32,814 bases of DNA, taken from the NCBI GenBank assembly GCA_028285465.1, contig JANQPD010000078.1, positions 1 to 32,814 on the forward strand, in the 5' to 3' direction. This DNA comes from Owenweeksia sp. (lineage in GTDB: Bacteria; Bacteroidota; Bacteroidia; Flavobacteriales; Schleiferiaceae). This document shows, piece by piece, positions 8,501 through 16,586 of this stretch (position 1 is the stretch's first letter; the number at the start of each line of letters is the position of its first letter). Under the pieces are notes generated by a model. It did not search any database and had not been told where the DNA came from. It worked only from the letters and a program-made list of their open reading frames with translations. The position numbers and the translations under genes are program-made.

Positions 8501-11500
8501 GATAGACCAGGGGGCACAGGAGAGATCCTGTTTACCTATACTGCTTCTTCGGGGCCAACGCCTCCTTTTGCAGGTTCTCAATCAGCCGGTTTCCAGTCGT
8601 TGAGTTCAGCAAACCCGGTTTACCTCATTCTTACTATTGACATGAGTGCGTATGTAAGCTCTACCACGTCTATTGGCCTCTCTTTTCAATATGCAGACCA
8701 TGCCGATGAACCCAGTGCAAACGACCGGGTATGGGCCAGGGGCAACAATAGCGACCCATGGATCGAGATTTTTGATTGGAGCACGGTAAACTCAAGTAAT
8801 TGGGAGTTTTTTAGCACTAACTTAGATTTGGATTTGGCTGCTGCCGGGCAAAGTTTCTCTTCTTCTACGCAAATAAGATGGGGGCAACAGGACAATGCTG
8901 CCTTAACCGGGGCAGATGGCTTTAGTATAGATGACGTGCGCATTGAAGAAATTCCTTGTCCTGATCCATCAGATCTGGCTGTGCTTAATCTCGTTGACAC
9001 AGCGGCTACACTTTCTTGGCTAGGAAACTCCTCTTCCTATGACGTATGGTTCGGCAGTGCTGGCTTTTTTCAAGGTTCGCTTACCGTAGGAGGTATCAGG
9101 ACCAATGTAACTTCAGACAGCTTGCACGTAGATACCCTTACACCCAATACGTGCTATGAGTTTGTGGTGAAGGCAAAATGTGCCAATGGAGACAGCTCTG
9201 CTTTTGTAGGCCCATTCTTTTTCTGTACACCATGTTCCCCATTTTTTGCTCCCTATACCGAAAATTTTGACGGTACTACGGCACCTGCACTTAACTCGTG
9301 CTGGACAGCTATAAACAACACCTCTTCTACCCTTTCTTTTGTAGGAACCTCCACCTTGAGAAGTACCTCTCCGCCCAACAGCGCGGAAATCGAATACTGG
9401 ACGGGAGGAAGTGGAACCAATGATATATTATTAGTGACGCCTCCGTTTGGTGATTTTGATAATCTCAAAAGGGTACGCTTTAACGTATGGGACGATGACG
9501 GTACCTCTGATCTGATCGTGGGGACAATGAGCAACCCTTCAGATCCTTCCACTTTCACCCCTTATCAAACCATTACGGAGGCCGAAATGCCCGACCAGGA
9601 ATGGAAAGAGATCAGGGTGTTCTTTGGCAATTATACCGGTACCGATAAATATGTGGCGTTTGCACATGGGCTGAATACTACTACAGACCAATTCTACATA
9701 GATGATTTCATTTATGAGCAGCCTACTTGCTTCGATCCTACCAACTTTACCTTTAACGGGAACACTTCCACAAGTGTAGACCTGAGTTGGGTAACCGGAG
9801 GGGCAAGTGACTGGGAAGTAGAGTATGGGCCTCTTGGTTTTGAACCGGGTAGCGGTACAAGGCTTAGCACAACTACGAATACCAATTACATCCTACCCGG
9901 ACTTACTCCCGGTTCCATTTATCATGTATACGTACGCGACAGTTGTGGAGTAGGAGACGTAAGCTTGTGGACCGGACCATTGGTGGCCTATACCTCTTGT
10001 GCTCCGCTGAGCGGTACCTATACCATTGGTGCCACCGGTGATTATGCTTCATTCGCTGATGCAGCCAATGCCTTATCCGTATGTGGTGTGTCCGGGCCGG
10101 TTACCTTCAACGTTCAGCCCGGCTATTATACCGATCATTTGCACCTGAGTGGTATACCCGGTGCAAGAAGAGGGGTGCCCGGTATATCGGCTGCCAATAA
10201 CGTAACGTTCAATGGCTCCGGTAGTGATACCCTGGAGTGGGATGGTTTTGGTGAGCAGGCAACGGTTTGGGTGGATAGCGTAAGCCATGTTACCTTCAAC
10301 AATATGTACATCATCAACGATGTGCCTTCTGAAGGGTGGGGTATCCTGATCACAGACAACTCAGACAGTATTGCGATTACGAACAATACGGTCTTCATGG
10401 ATACCTCCGGTGTCTTCCGCTCGGATAAAGCACCCATTAATGTTTCGGGTGATCCTGAAAATGACATTGTAACCGGAGCCAGTGTAGATCACCTGGTCAT
10501 TACCGGTAACAAGCTGTACGGTGGGTATTATAGCGCGTCTATTTTTGGTGCAGGTACGGCACGCAGTAGCTTTAGTACCGATGTCACGTTTGACAACAAC
10601 GAAGTAAAAGGCTTTTATCTAACCGCGGTTTATATACGTTATTATGATGGTGTCCAGGTAAATGGAAATACCATACGTTCTACGGTATCGGTTACGGATG
10701 AAGACGGTATTTACCTGTTGGATTGCGACAACTATACGGTTGAAGAGAACCAGGTATACGTAAAAGACTGGGCCTTGTACATCAACGATGGCAATGATGG
10801 TGCTACAGTAAGCTCCAACTCTACGGTGATCAACAACATGCTAACCAGTGAAAACGACTACGGCATGTATCTGAATGACCTGGAGAATACCGATGTGTTC
10901 CACAACTCCGTGCTCGGGGAACCCGCTTTACGTCTCAACGACCAGGTGAGTCTCAATATTCAAAACAACATCCTTACTTCTACGGGAGATTTTGCTTTTG
11001 AATCGGACGATGACCTCACCACAAATGATGTGGTAAACTACAATGTGTACTATAGTACAGGGGCCAATCCTTTTGACGTAGGTGCCGGAGGGGTGTATGC
11101 CGACCTGGCCGCCTGGCAGGCAGGCGATGCGGCCAACAATGTGAATTCCTTGGAAGGGGATCCTTTGTTCTTTGGCCCGAACGATTTGCATGTATTTGGC
11201 AGCCTGGCCAATGATGTGGGGAACAACACCCTCGGCATTACGGTGGATATTGACGGAGATACCCGTCCTGCTACAGGCTCTACTATAGTAGACATAGGTG
11301 CGGATGAGTACACACCCGTTCCCGGTGACTATGCCCTGAAGGGAGCAGATTTTGAGAAAGACGGTTTCTGCTTGCGGAACAACGATACCATTGTACTCTT
11401 TGTGGAGAACATCGTAGGTTCCACATCCGATCTTTCCGTAGCTCCGCTTACGGCGAATTACTCCGTTACCGGCCCGGTGAACAGTTCAGGAACCATTACA

Positions 11501-14212
11501 GTAAATACCGGCACCCTGGCGTTAAACGACACCCTGGAAATGCGGGCCTTTAACATCGACTTGAGTATTCCCGGGGAGTACACGCTCAATGCGTATATTT
11601 CTCCTACCGCTGATAATGTTTTAGCGTTCAACGATACGCTTGCGTTCAACAGCGTGACCATACGGATAGACACCGTGTTCCGGGTTACGCCTAAGTCAAC
11701 GGTATTAGGCCTTGGAGATTCTGTGGAGTTACGCGCCCTTTCTCCCTTCTTTGGCGGAGGAGACTTCCATTTTACGGAAATCATGCATTTTAGAAACGCT
11801 GCTGCTGGTTTTCCGGCAGGCGGATGGCCGGCATATATGCCCGCTTCAGTAGATGAATATGTGGAGATCACCGGGGTTCCTGGATCTGATTTGGCCGGGT
11901 ATACTTTTGAACAGTGGAATAATACGGGTACAGCTCCTACGGGTACCATAACTTTTCCGGCAGGTACGGTGATCGGGCCTAACGGAACGGCCTTATTCAC
12001 CATGCGGGGTACGGCTGCCACCAGCCCTGCAGATTTTCTGTATGATGGTTCCGGTGGAAATACTGTGGATTGGCAGTCCGCCAGAGGACAAGGTGTTATC
12101 CTTAAAGACCCAGGCGGCAACATTGTAGACGCTGTAGGTTATCCAGAAAATGGTAACCCATATACTTTTCCGGCCGATGCCAATGTGTCTGCTGCAGATT
12201 GGGGTGGCGGTTCACCGGGGTCTACAAGTAATACATGTGGTGTAAGGCTTGAAGGCCCTGATGTTAATGACGCTACAGGCTGGCTGGTTTCTTCAGCTAC
12301 TTCTCCGCAAGATCCCAATACGGTTAATCTAAATGTAGTTATACCCGCCCCAATATCCGTTACCGGTTTTGACTGGTCCTTAAGCGGAACACAGATAAGT
12401 ACGGATGCTTCTATTAAGGCATATGCAGACAGCTTACCAGCGGGCACCTACAGTTATGTAGGTACCTTCAACAGTCCTTGCGGTACGTTTACGGATACGG
12501 CTGTAGTTGTAATTCCTTCTTGCTTTGCACCCGATGCAGATAGCTTAACGGCTATGACCTTGAGCCAAAGTTCAGCGAGTGTAAGCTGGGATACTACCGG
12601 TTTAGGCGGCAGTACCAATTACGAAGTGGAATTCGGTCCTGTGGGCTATACGCCTGGTACGGGTACGGCTACACCGGTGGTAGCGAATAATACCACTACC
12701 ATTACGGGACTTACTCAAAACCTCTGTGTAGATGTGTATGTGCGTACGGCCTGTTCGCCTAACGACCTCAGTATATGGTCTGGTCCGGTACAAGTGTGTC
12801 CAACTTCGGTACCTTGTGATGACCTGGATGTATACGCACCCGGCCTGGTCGGTGGCCAATCGTCCCTGTTCCTGGAATGGGCAGGTGCCGGTGGCGATGC
12901 TGAGGTGAGTACTACCCGCGCACAAAGCGGTACGCAATCCATGCGCATTACCGACAAAGGTCCGGAAGCCTTTAGCGATATTGTGGCGTACTTTGATACC
13001 ATAGACAATGGCGTATGGGATATTGGATTTAGTATGTATGTGGAATCCGGAGACGGGGCCTACTACAACATCCAGCAAAATCACGTATTGCCAGGACTTA
13101 GCGGGACCAACCTGTGGGGATGCGACATCTACTTTGACGGAAGCGGTACGGCTACGGTACAGTATGCCAACCCTGCGGTAACGGTAGGTACTTTTAGCTA
13201 TGTGCAGGGGCAGTGGATAGATATCAATACGGTGATCGACCTGGACAACGACTCTATCTGGGTAGAGTACAACGGTACATCTACTGGTCTGGGTTGGGAT
13301 TATTCCTCAGCGAATCCCGGGCAGGCACTACAGTTCAACGGAGTGAATTTCTACTCCGGTGTGTTGGCAGGTGGAACTTACGCTATAGATTTTTATATGG
13401 ATGATTTCTGTATCACCCCGAGGGCCGGTGTTTGTCCGATGCCTTCCGCGCCTACTGTAGGAAACATTGATTGTGACAACATCGATGTGAACTTCAGCAG
13501 TAATATAAGCAGTGTGTTGATACAGCACGGTCCTACCGGATTTGGCCTGGGCAACGGTACCTTTAGCGGTATACTAACCGGGGTAAATACATACAATATC
13601 CCTGGCCTGACGGTAGGGAATACCTATGATATATACCTGGCCAATGTGTGCTCCAGCGGAGATACCAGTGCTTTTGCCGGCCCGCTTACCGTAACCACCA
13701 GTGGCCCTGCACCGGTAGCTTCTTTCACCTATGTGGCAAATGGCCTCTCGGTAGACTTTGATGCTACGTCTTCTTCGGCAGGTGTATCAGCAGTCTATGC
13801 CTGGGATTACGGAGATGGAAATATGGGTACAGGGTTAACACCTACTCATGTGTACACCAGTGGAGGCAATTACAATGTGACGCTCACGGTAACAGACGTT
13901 TGTGGTACGGATGATACGACCTTTACGGCAGCAAGCATCAATTTGCTGGAAAACGCACTTGGGCAATCCCTGGCGGTATACCCGAACCCATCTAAAGATG
14001 TGGTGCAGATTGAGTTCAGCAGTATGGGCGAACGCGAGGCTACCATAAGGGTACTCGAACTGAGCGGAAAAGAAGTAATGCGCTTGGAAGTAAGTAACCT
14101 GGATGAAACCTACAGCGGTCAATTGCATCTTGATAAACTGGCACGCGGGGTATATACCCTTGAGATCAATGCCGGTGCATTAAACGCAACCCGCAGGTTG
14201 ATTAAGAACTAA
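5591..14212 (+). CDS. Giant multidomain secreted protein with type A T9SS sorting domain
   Basis: The protein has 2,873 residues. In order: signal peptide about 1-19 (ends SSNA before QITAP); beta-sandwich (MAM/jelly-roll-like) module about 20-203; fibronectin III-like domains about 204-296 and 297-387; then alternating beta-sandwich and FN3-like modules to about 1470 (sandwiches near 388-555, 647-838, 933-1122 and 1215-1379); a right-handed parallel beta-helix about 1471-1913 with repeated VTFNN and VITGNKL-like turns; a CARDB-like segment to about 2030; a lamin-tail domain about 2056-2222 (FTEIMHF, DEYVEI); another Ig-like and an FN3-like domain; a laminin G-like module about 2404-2617; a further FN3-like domain; a PKD domain about 2707-2790 (YAWDYGDGN); and a type A sorting tail from about 2795 (LAVYPNPSKD, ending RRLIKN). 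FN3 units repeat EYGxxGFxPGTGT and YxxYVRDxC. It is probably a surface adhesin; enzyme activity is not evident, although beta-helix folds can be polysaccharide-active. A terminator follows. Confidence 0.93.
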   Translation: MKRILLLFGIVACWVSSNAQITAPFTESFDATSIPTGWTNTSASSSTNANWKFSGTPGNPSMSTSALYQPPVPLDHTGNAGSFAWVDGSTPNVDDTGLLTDTINASALTSAFVEFWYYSNNVTNPGDNMTLYLNFYDGTTWHDSIWGYAGDGNFWQYAGVDLSTYTISGGILFEFVLDQTTAGTAFYNDILLDDISVINKPSCVQPFAFQKTNITNQSVDLDWTQLSTAGSYTILYGPADFDPAVAGTAVTANTKPHTLTNLAGSTEYDLYMIANCGGANGVSDTSEATRFTTLVNCPAPSGLVATDSALNTITLSWTTGGSTAWLVEYGAPGFSPGTGTTVSASTSTGFVLGSLSASTYYEIYVRDYCASFPDTSTYVGPILVRTDCAPITAPYTNDFESEADGELTACWTQYSSVGNGYARTENLGAPRSGSQQLAIYSGSSSAGDTIVSIMPMLSDLTAGDKQLEFFAKTSNASTDLVIGTLSSDDFTTGTFTLIDTVKFAAVNTYEQLVYDLTTANGYNGTDQYVAFINTAGTTFDYIYIDDLTYQTIPACQDPIALAVGGVTDSSVTLTFTSSDTVFDYEYGPIGFVQGTNAANIGTGTGNPLTVSGLAAGTGYHIYIRTNCTNAGSGVSGWVGPVTFFTDCSIPPAVTLPILEDFEGRSGTYFENANFCGTDYNIDFSSDDATGRLRFDAGAGFAQSGNGAATLDRNPSGGVVTNYLDFTINMTNYVGASNIQLIFDFTHHGEESSPNDRVWIRGHQDSAWIQVYDLYANRGTAGTYNTGITINLDDTLANSNQVFTESFQIRFGQQDDFPANTPVASDGFSFDNIQVRQLLCALPTNLQVVPSSITATSAQAIYTSGGASHHVVEWGVSGFVPATGAQLGRITTTDTFYTITGLAPSSVYDVYVYDSCAVGGLSFPVGPETFGTACPTFSPATLPFVDGFESYTGPVSTDGAFFCGPDFSWSVDRPGGTGEILFTYTASSGPTPPFAGSQSAGFQSLSSANPVYLILTIDMSAYVSSTTSIGLSFQYADHADEPSANDRVWARGNNSDPWIEIFDWSTVNSSNWEFFSTNLDLDLAAAGQSFSSSTQIRWGQQDNAALTGADGFSIDDVRIEEIPCPDPSDLAVLNLVDTAATLSWLGNSSSYDVWFGSAGFFQGSLTVGGIRTNVTSDSLHVDTLTPNTCYEFVVKAKCANGDSSAFVGPFFFCTPCSPFFAPYTENFDGTTAPALNSCWTAINNTSSTLSFVGTSTLRSTSPPNSAEIEYWTGGSGTNDILLVTPPFGDFDNLKRVRFNVWDDDGTSDLIVGTMSNPSDPSTFTPYQTITEAEMPDQEWKEIRVFFGNYTGTDKYVAFAHGLNTTTDQFYIDDFIYEQPTCFDPTNFTFNGNTSTSVDLSWVTGGASDWEVEYGPLGFEPGSGTRLSTTTNTNYILPGLTPGSIYHVYVRDSCGVGDVSLWTGPLVAYTSCAPLSGTYTIGATGDYASFADAANALSVCGVSGPVTFNVQPGYYTDHLHLSGIPGARRGVPGISAANNVTFNGSGSDTLEWDGFGEQATVWVDSVSHVTFNNMYIINDVPSEGWGILITDNSDSIAITNNTVFMDTSGVFRSDKAPINVSGDPENDIVTGASVDHLVITGNKLYGGYYSASIFGAGTARSSFSTDVTFDNNEVKGFYLTAVYIRYYDGVQVNGNTIRSTVSVTDEDGIYLLDCDNYTVEENQVYVKDWALYINDGNDGATVSSNSTVINNMLTSENDYGMYLNDLENTDVFHNSVLGEPALRLNDQVSLNIQNNILTSTGDFAFESDDDLTTNDVVNYNVYYSTGANPFDVGAGGVYADLAAWQAGDAANNVNSLEGDPLFFGPNDLHVFGSLANDVGNNTLGITVDIDGDTRPATGSTIVDIGADEYTPVPGDYALKGADFEKDGFCLRNNDTIVLFVENIVGSTSDLSVAPLTANYSVTGPVNSSGTITVNTGTLALNDTLEMRAFNIDLSIPGEYTLNAYISPTADNVLAFNDTLAFNSVTIRIDTVFRVTPKSTVLGLGDSVELRALSPFFGGGDFHFTEIMHFRNAAAGFPAGGWPAYMPASVDEYVEITGVPGSDLAGYTFEQWNNTGTAPTGTITFPAGTVIGPNGTALFTMRGTAATSPADFLYDGSGGNTVDWQSARGQGVILKDPGGNIVDAVGYPENGNPYTFPADANVSAADWGGGSPGSTSNTCGVRLEGPDVNDATGWLVSSATSPQDPNTVNLNVVIPAPISVTGFDWSLSGTQISTDASIKAYADSLPAGTYSYVGTFNSPCGTFTDTAVVVIPSCFAPDADSLTAMTLSQSSASVSWDTTGLGGSTNYEVEFGPVGYTPGTGTATPVVANNTTTITGLTQNLCVDVYVRTACSPNDLSIWSGPVQVCPTSVPCDDLDVYAPGLVGGQSSLFLEWAGAGGDAEVSTTRAQSGTQSMRITDKGPEAFSDIVAYFDTIDNGVWDIGFSMYVESGDGAYYNIQQNHVLPGLSGTNLWGCDIYFDGSGTATVQYANPAVTVGTFSYVQGQWIDINTVIDLDNDSIWVEYNGTSTGLGWDYSSANPGQALQFNGVNFYSGVLAGGTYAIDFYMDDFCITPRAGVCPMPSAPTVGNIDCDNIDVNFSSNISSVLIQHGPTGFGLGNGTFSGILTGVNTYNIPGLTVGNTYDIYLANVCSSGDTSAFAGPLTVTTSGPAPVASFTYVANGLSVDFDATSSSAGVSAVYAWDYGDGNMGTGLTPTHVYTSGGNYNVTLTVTDVCGTDDTTFTAASINLLENALGQSLAVYPNPSKDVVQIEFSSMGEREATIRVLELSGKEVMRLEVSNLDETYSGQLHLDKLARGVYTLEINAGALNATRRLIKN

Positions 14213-14251
14213 AGCTAATATAATGAAGTAAAGCACTAAGTTCATAAGAGG

Positions 14252-14285
14252 AAAAGGGGCTACCTATTAAAGGTAGCCCCTTTTA
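14252..14285 (+). terminator. Rho-independent terminator of the giant secreted-protein gene
   Basis: A perfect 14-bp stem runs from AAAAGGGGCTACCT (14252-14265) to AGGTAGCCCCTTTT (14271-14284), with loop ATTAA. The 3' arm ends in a T run that continues TTTTATTTAT. It lies 40 nt after the stop codon. Confidence 0.9.
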
Positions 14286-14383
14286 TTTATGTTGAATAGA
14301 CCGTGACCAAATCAGTGTATTTCGACTTATACTTTTTTGATCTGTTAAGGCATTCGGCTTCTTTAAGGTTCTGATCAAAAATG

Positions 14384-14414
14384 TTGTGTTTCTGGGCATA
14401 AAGCTATAGATTTA
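14384..14414 (+). promoter_or_regulatory. Possible promoter of the small cysteine-rich protein gene
   Basis: TTG (14384-14386) and TAGATTTA (14407-14414) are separated by 20 nt, close to the Bacteroidota -33/-7 pattern with one mismatch in the TAnnTTTG box. The ATG is 18 nt downstream. Just upstream, TTTTTGATC (14334-14342) and GATCAAAAA (14373-14381) form a 9-bp inverted repeat with a 30-nt spacer. Confidence 0.4.
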
Positions 14415-14432
14415 ATAATTAAACTACTTATT

Positions 14433-14861
14433 ATGAAAACTTTACTCAATTATTTGGCTACGGCGCTAGCCCTAACGGTACTTTGCTTAAACGCTAATGC
14501 GCAGCAAACAAGTCTGACGGTTTATAATGAATCGAGTTGTGAAATTGTAGTGCAGGCAGCGGCATATAACTGCACTGATCATTGCCTCACTGCTATTGTA
14601 TGTGTGGCTCCTGGTACAAGTGTTACTATAAGCCCATGCGGCGCAGCAGGAAATCATTTTGAATGGAGTTGGGCCGGTATTGCTCAATCTGAGAACTGTG
14701 CTTCTTGTGATGAGCTATTCCTTTATGATTTAAACTCCTCCTTTCTTACCTGTACTACACCATCAGGTCCATTCCAAATATCTATTCCTCCTTGTGGGGG
14801 TGATTGCTCGGAACAACTTACGGCAGAATTTACAAGCGCAAATGAATTATTAGTGTATTAA
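14433..14861 (+). CDS. Small secreted cysteine-rich protein of unknown function
   Basis: The protein has 142 residues, with a clear signal peptide (about 1-23, ending NANA before QQTS). The mature part of about 119 residues has ten cysteines (within ESSC, YNC, DHC, IVC, SPC, ENC, ASC, LTC, PPC and GDC). The even number suggests disulfide bonds in a small beta-rich extracellular fold. It has no T9SS tail, no lipobox and no transmembrane segment after the signal, so Sec export to the periplasm or a route outside T9SS is expected. I do not recognise the family. The gene stands alone between two strong terminators and has its own possible promoter, so it is a single-gene unit. The run VAPGTSVTISPCG resembles an Ig-like strand pair, but that is weak. 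Confidence 0.82.
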   Translation: MKTLLNYLATALALTVLCLNANAQQTSLTVYNESSCEIVVQAAAYNCTDHCLTAIVCVAPGTSVTISPCGAAGNHFEWSWAGIAQSENCASCDELFLYDLNSSFLTCTTPSGPFQISIPPCGGDCSEQLTAEFTSANELLVY

Positions 14862-14883
14862 GTCTTTTAACTCTCTAAAGATT

Positions 14884-14912
14884 AAAAGGGTTGCAAGGTG
14901 CAACCCTTTTTT
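14884..14912 (+). terminator. Rho-independent terminator after the small secreted protein
   Basis: The stem AAAAGGGTTGCA (14884-14895) pairs perfectly with TGCAACCCTTTT (14899-14910) around loop AGG, followed by further T residues. It begins 22 nt after the stop codon. Confidence 0.9.
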
Positions 14913-15013
14913 AATGGATACCATAAAGAACGAACATTGTACCCTAATCTTCAGAAACACAAAGACTTTTTCTTAAACACTCTCGCAATAAGCTTTTAAT
15001 AGTTGGGTTTTTC

Positions 15014-15039
15014 AGACATAAATGGTATGTCTATCTTGG
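15014..15039 (+). promoter_or_regulatory. Possible promoter with palindromic operator before the aminotransferase gene
   Basis: AGACATA (15014-15020), AATGG, TATGTCT (15026-15032) is a perfect 7-bp inverted repeat with a 5-nt spacer, typical in size for a dimeric regulator. It runs into TATCTTGG (15032-15039), a TAnnTTTG-like -7 box with one mismatch. A protein bound here would cover the promoter spacer. The ATG at 15091 would leave a leader of about 45 nt. Confidence 0.35.
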
Positions 15040-15090
15040 GCACTTCAGCCAAAACAAAACAAAGGTCACCATCTCTCATAGCAGCAAGCC

Positions 15091-16245
15091 ATGAAAATTC
15101 CTTTTAACAAACCTTTTCTTACGGGTAAAGAAACCGGATATATCGAGCAGGCTTTTGCCTCAGGTAAGGTTTCTGGAGATGGGATGTTTACGGCACGTTG
15201 TCATACATTTTTTGAACAAAAATTTGGCTTCAAAAAAGTTTTGCTCACCACCTCTTGTACGGACGCTTTGGAAATGGCCGCCATTCTATTGGATATCAAG
15301 GAAGGAGATGAGGTGGTCATGCCTGCTTTCACCTTTGTATCAACAGCCAATGCCTTTGTACTGAGAGGGGCTAAGGTGGTGTTCGTGGATAGCAGTGATA
15401 CGCATCCCGGCCTGGATGAGAACAAACTTAGAAAAGCAATATCCGAAAAGACAAGGGCCATAGTGGTAGTGCATTATGCAGGCATAGCCTGTAACATGGA
15501 GGAAATTTTGCGTGTCGCCCGGGAAAATGAGCTGTACGTGGTAGAAGACGCTGCCCAGGCAATTGACAGCTATTTTGTATCCCCAAACGGCAAAAAACAG
15601 CCACTGGGCACAATGGGGCACCTGGCTACTTTCTCCTTCCATGAAACAAAGAACATCAGCTCGGGAGAAGGGGGGATGCTGGCCATAAACGATGAACAGT
15701 TTATAGCACGTGCTGAAATAATCAGGGAAAAGGGGACCGATCGTTCTGCTTTTTTTAGAGGTGAAGTAGAGAAATACGGCTGGCAGGATATCGGGAGTTC
15801 TTTTTTACCTTCCGATCTCATTGCGGCTTTCCTGTTTGCCCAGCTTGAGCAAATGGAACAGATACAGGAAAAACGGCTGGAGCTTTGGAGGGAGTACGAC
15901 AAGCACTTTAGGGGATTGCTGGATAAAGGCTATGGGGTTAGGCTACCTTGGATACCGGGATACGCCACCAATAATGCACATTTGTATTACCTGGTTACAA
16001 AAAACAATGCCGAGCGCAACGCTTTACTCACCCTTTTGAATTATAAAGACATAGGAGCAGTTTTTCACTACCAATCTCTTCACAATAGCGCCTATTACAC
16101 AAAGCATTATGATGGTGTTCAAATGCCCAACAGCCGTGTTTACTCCGATTGCCTGATACGCCTGCCCTTGTTCTACGAGCTTACGCCCGCCCAACAAGCC
16201 TTTGTTGTGGCTACCATTATTGAGTTTTATCGTACGTACCGTTAA
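15091..16245 (+). CDS. rffA: dTDP-4-amino-4,6-dideoxygalactose transaminase (DegT/DnrJ/EryC1/StrS family)
   Basis: The protein has 384 residues, full length for the RffA/WecE family of PLP-dependent sugar aminotransferases. This enzyme moves an amino group from glutamate to C4 of dTDP-4-keto-6-deoxyglucose, giving dTDP-4-amino-4,6-dideoxygalactose for cell-surface glycans. The start MKIPFNKPFLTGKE is the family's substrate-binding N-terminus. TTSCTDALEMAAILL binds the PLP phosphate, VVEDAAQAID carries the Asp that contacts the pyridine nitrogen, and FSFHETKNISSGEGGM contains the Schiff-base lysine, near residue 187. Flanking regions hold a terminator upstream and a separate promoter for tatA downstream, so it may be transcribed alone. 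No other sugar-nucleotide gene is next to it; an RmlD-like gene lies 17 kb away at the window end. Cytoplasmic. The precise sugar substrate is inferred from the family. Confidence 0.9.
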   Translation: MKIPFNKPFLTGKETGYIEQAFASGKVSGDGMFTARCHTFFEQKFGFKKVLLTTSCTDALEMAAILLDIKEGDEVVMPAFTFVSTANAFVLRGAKVVFVDSSDTHPGLDENKLRKAISEKTRAIVVVHYAGIACNMEEILRVARENELYVVEDAAQAIDSYFVSPNGKKQPLGTMGHLATFSFHETKNISSGEGGMLAINDEQFIARAEIIREKGTDRSAFFRGEVEKYGWQDIGSSFLPSDLIAAFLFAQLEQMEQIQEKRLELWREYDKHFRGLLDKGYGVRLPWIPGYATNNAHLYYLVTKNNAERNALLTLLNYKDIGAVFHYQSLHNSAYYTKHYDGVQMPNSRVYSDCLIRLPLFYELTPAQQAFVVATIIEFYRTYR

Positions 16246-16283
16246 CCTCAATACACACCGGTAGCACACGCTTTAGATTTCGC

Positions 16284-16291
16284 TATTTTTG
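16284..16291 (+). promoter_or_regulatory. -7 box of the tatA-exchanger operon
   Basis: TATTTTTG matches the Bacteroidota -7 consensus TAnnTTTG exactly and ends 16 nt before the ATG at 16308. No clear TTG -33 element is visible at the usual distance. Confidence 0.5.
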
Positions 16292-16307
16292 TACACTTAA
16301 TACGTAT

Positions 16308-16586
16308 ATGATAATGGGCACGCTCTTGTTTATTAGTGGAGGTGAGATATTTTTTATCTTGTTGATCGTGGTGATGCTGTTTGGAGCAGATAAAATACCC
16401 GAAGTAGCCCGGGGTCTGGGCAAGGGCATCAAAGAGGTACGCAATGCTGCCAACGACATTAAAAATGAGATAAACAACAGCGCGGGTAACAACAAAGAAG
16501 TAGGGCAACTCAAAAAGGAACTGGAGAAAGGGAAAGAAGAGTTGGACAAGATCAAGGGATCTATAAAGCGCAATATAGATCTGTAA
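16308..16586 (+). CDS. tatA: Twin-arginine translocase subunit TatA/TatE family
   Basis: The protein has 92 residues: one N-terminal membrane helix (about 5-24), then the family hinge and amphipathic helix FGADKIPEVARGLGKGIKEVR, then a charged, Lys/Glu-rich tail likely to be helical (KKELEKGKEELDKIKG). TatA forms the pore component that moves folded proteins with twin-arginine signals across the inner membrane. TatC and a second TatA/B copy are not in the window. ATG codons at 16308 and 16314 are both possible; the second gives MGTLLFISGGE, the more usual TatA start. The stop TAA shares its last base with the ATG of the exchanger gene, so the two genes are cotranscribed and probably coupled. 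TatB cannot be excluded, but the short length favours TatA. Confidence 0.9.
   Translation: MIMGTLLFISGGEIFFILLIVVMLFGADKIPEVARGLGKGIKEVRNAANDIKNEINNSAGNNKEVGQLKKELEKGKEELDKIKGSIKRNIDL

Noticed and set aside
11458-12123. 221-codon minus-strand frame inside the giant gene
   Set aside because: Low-complexity Pro/Ser/Val sequence opposite the CARDB-like and lamin-tail region, without motif or start signal.
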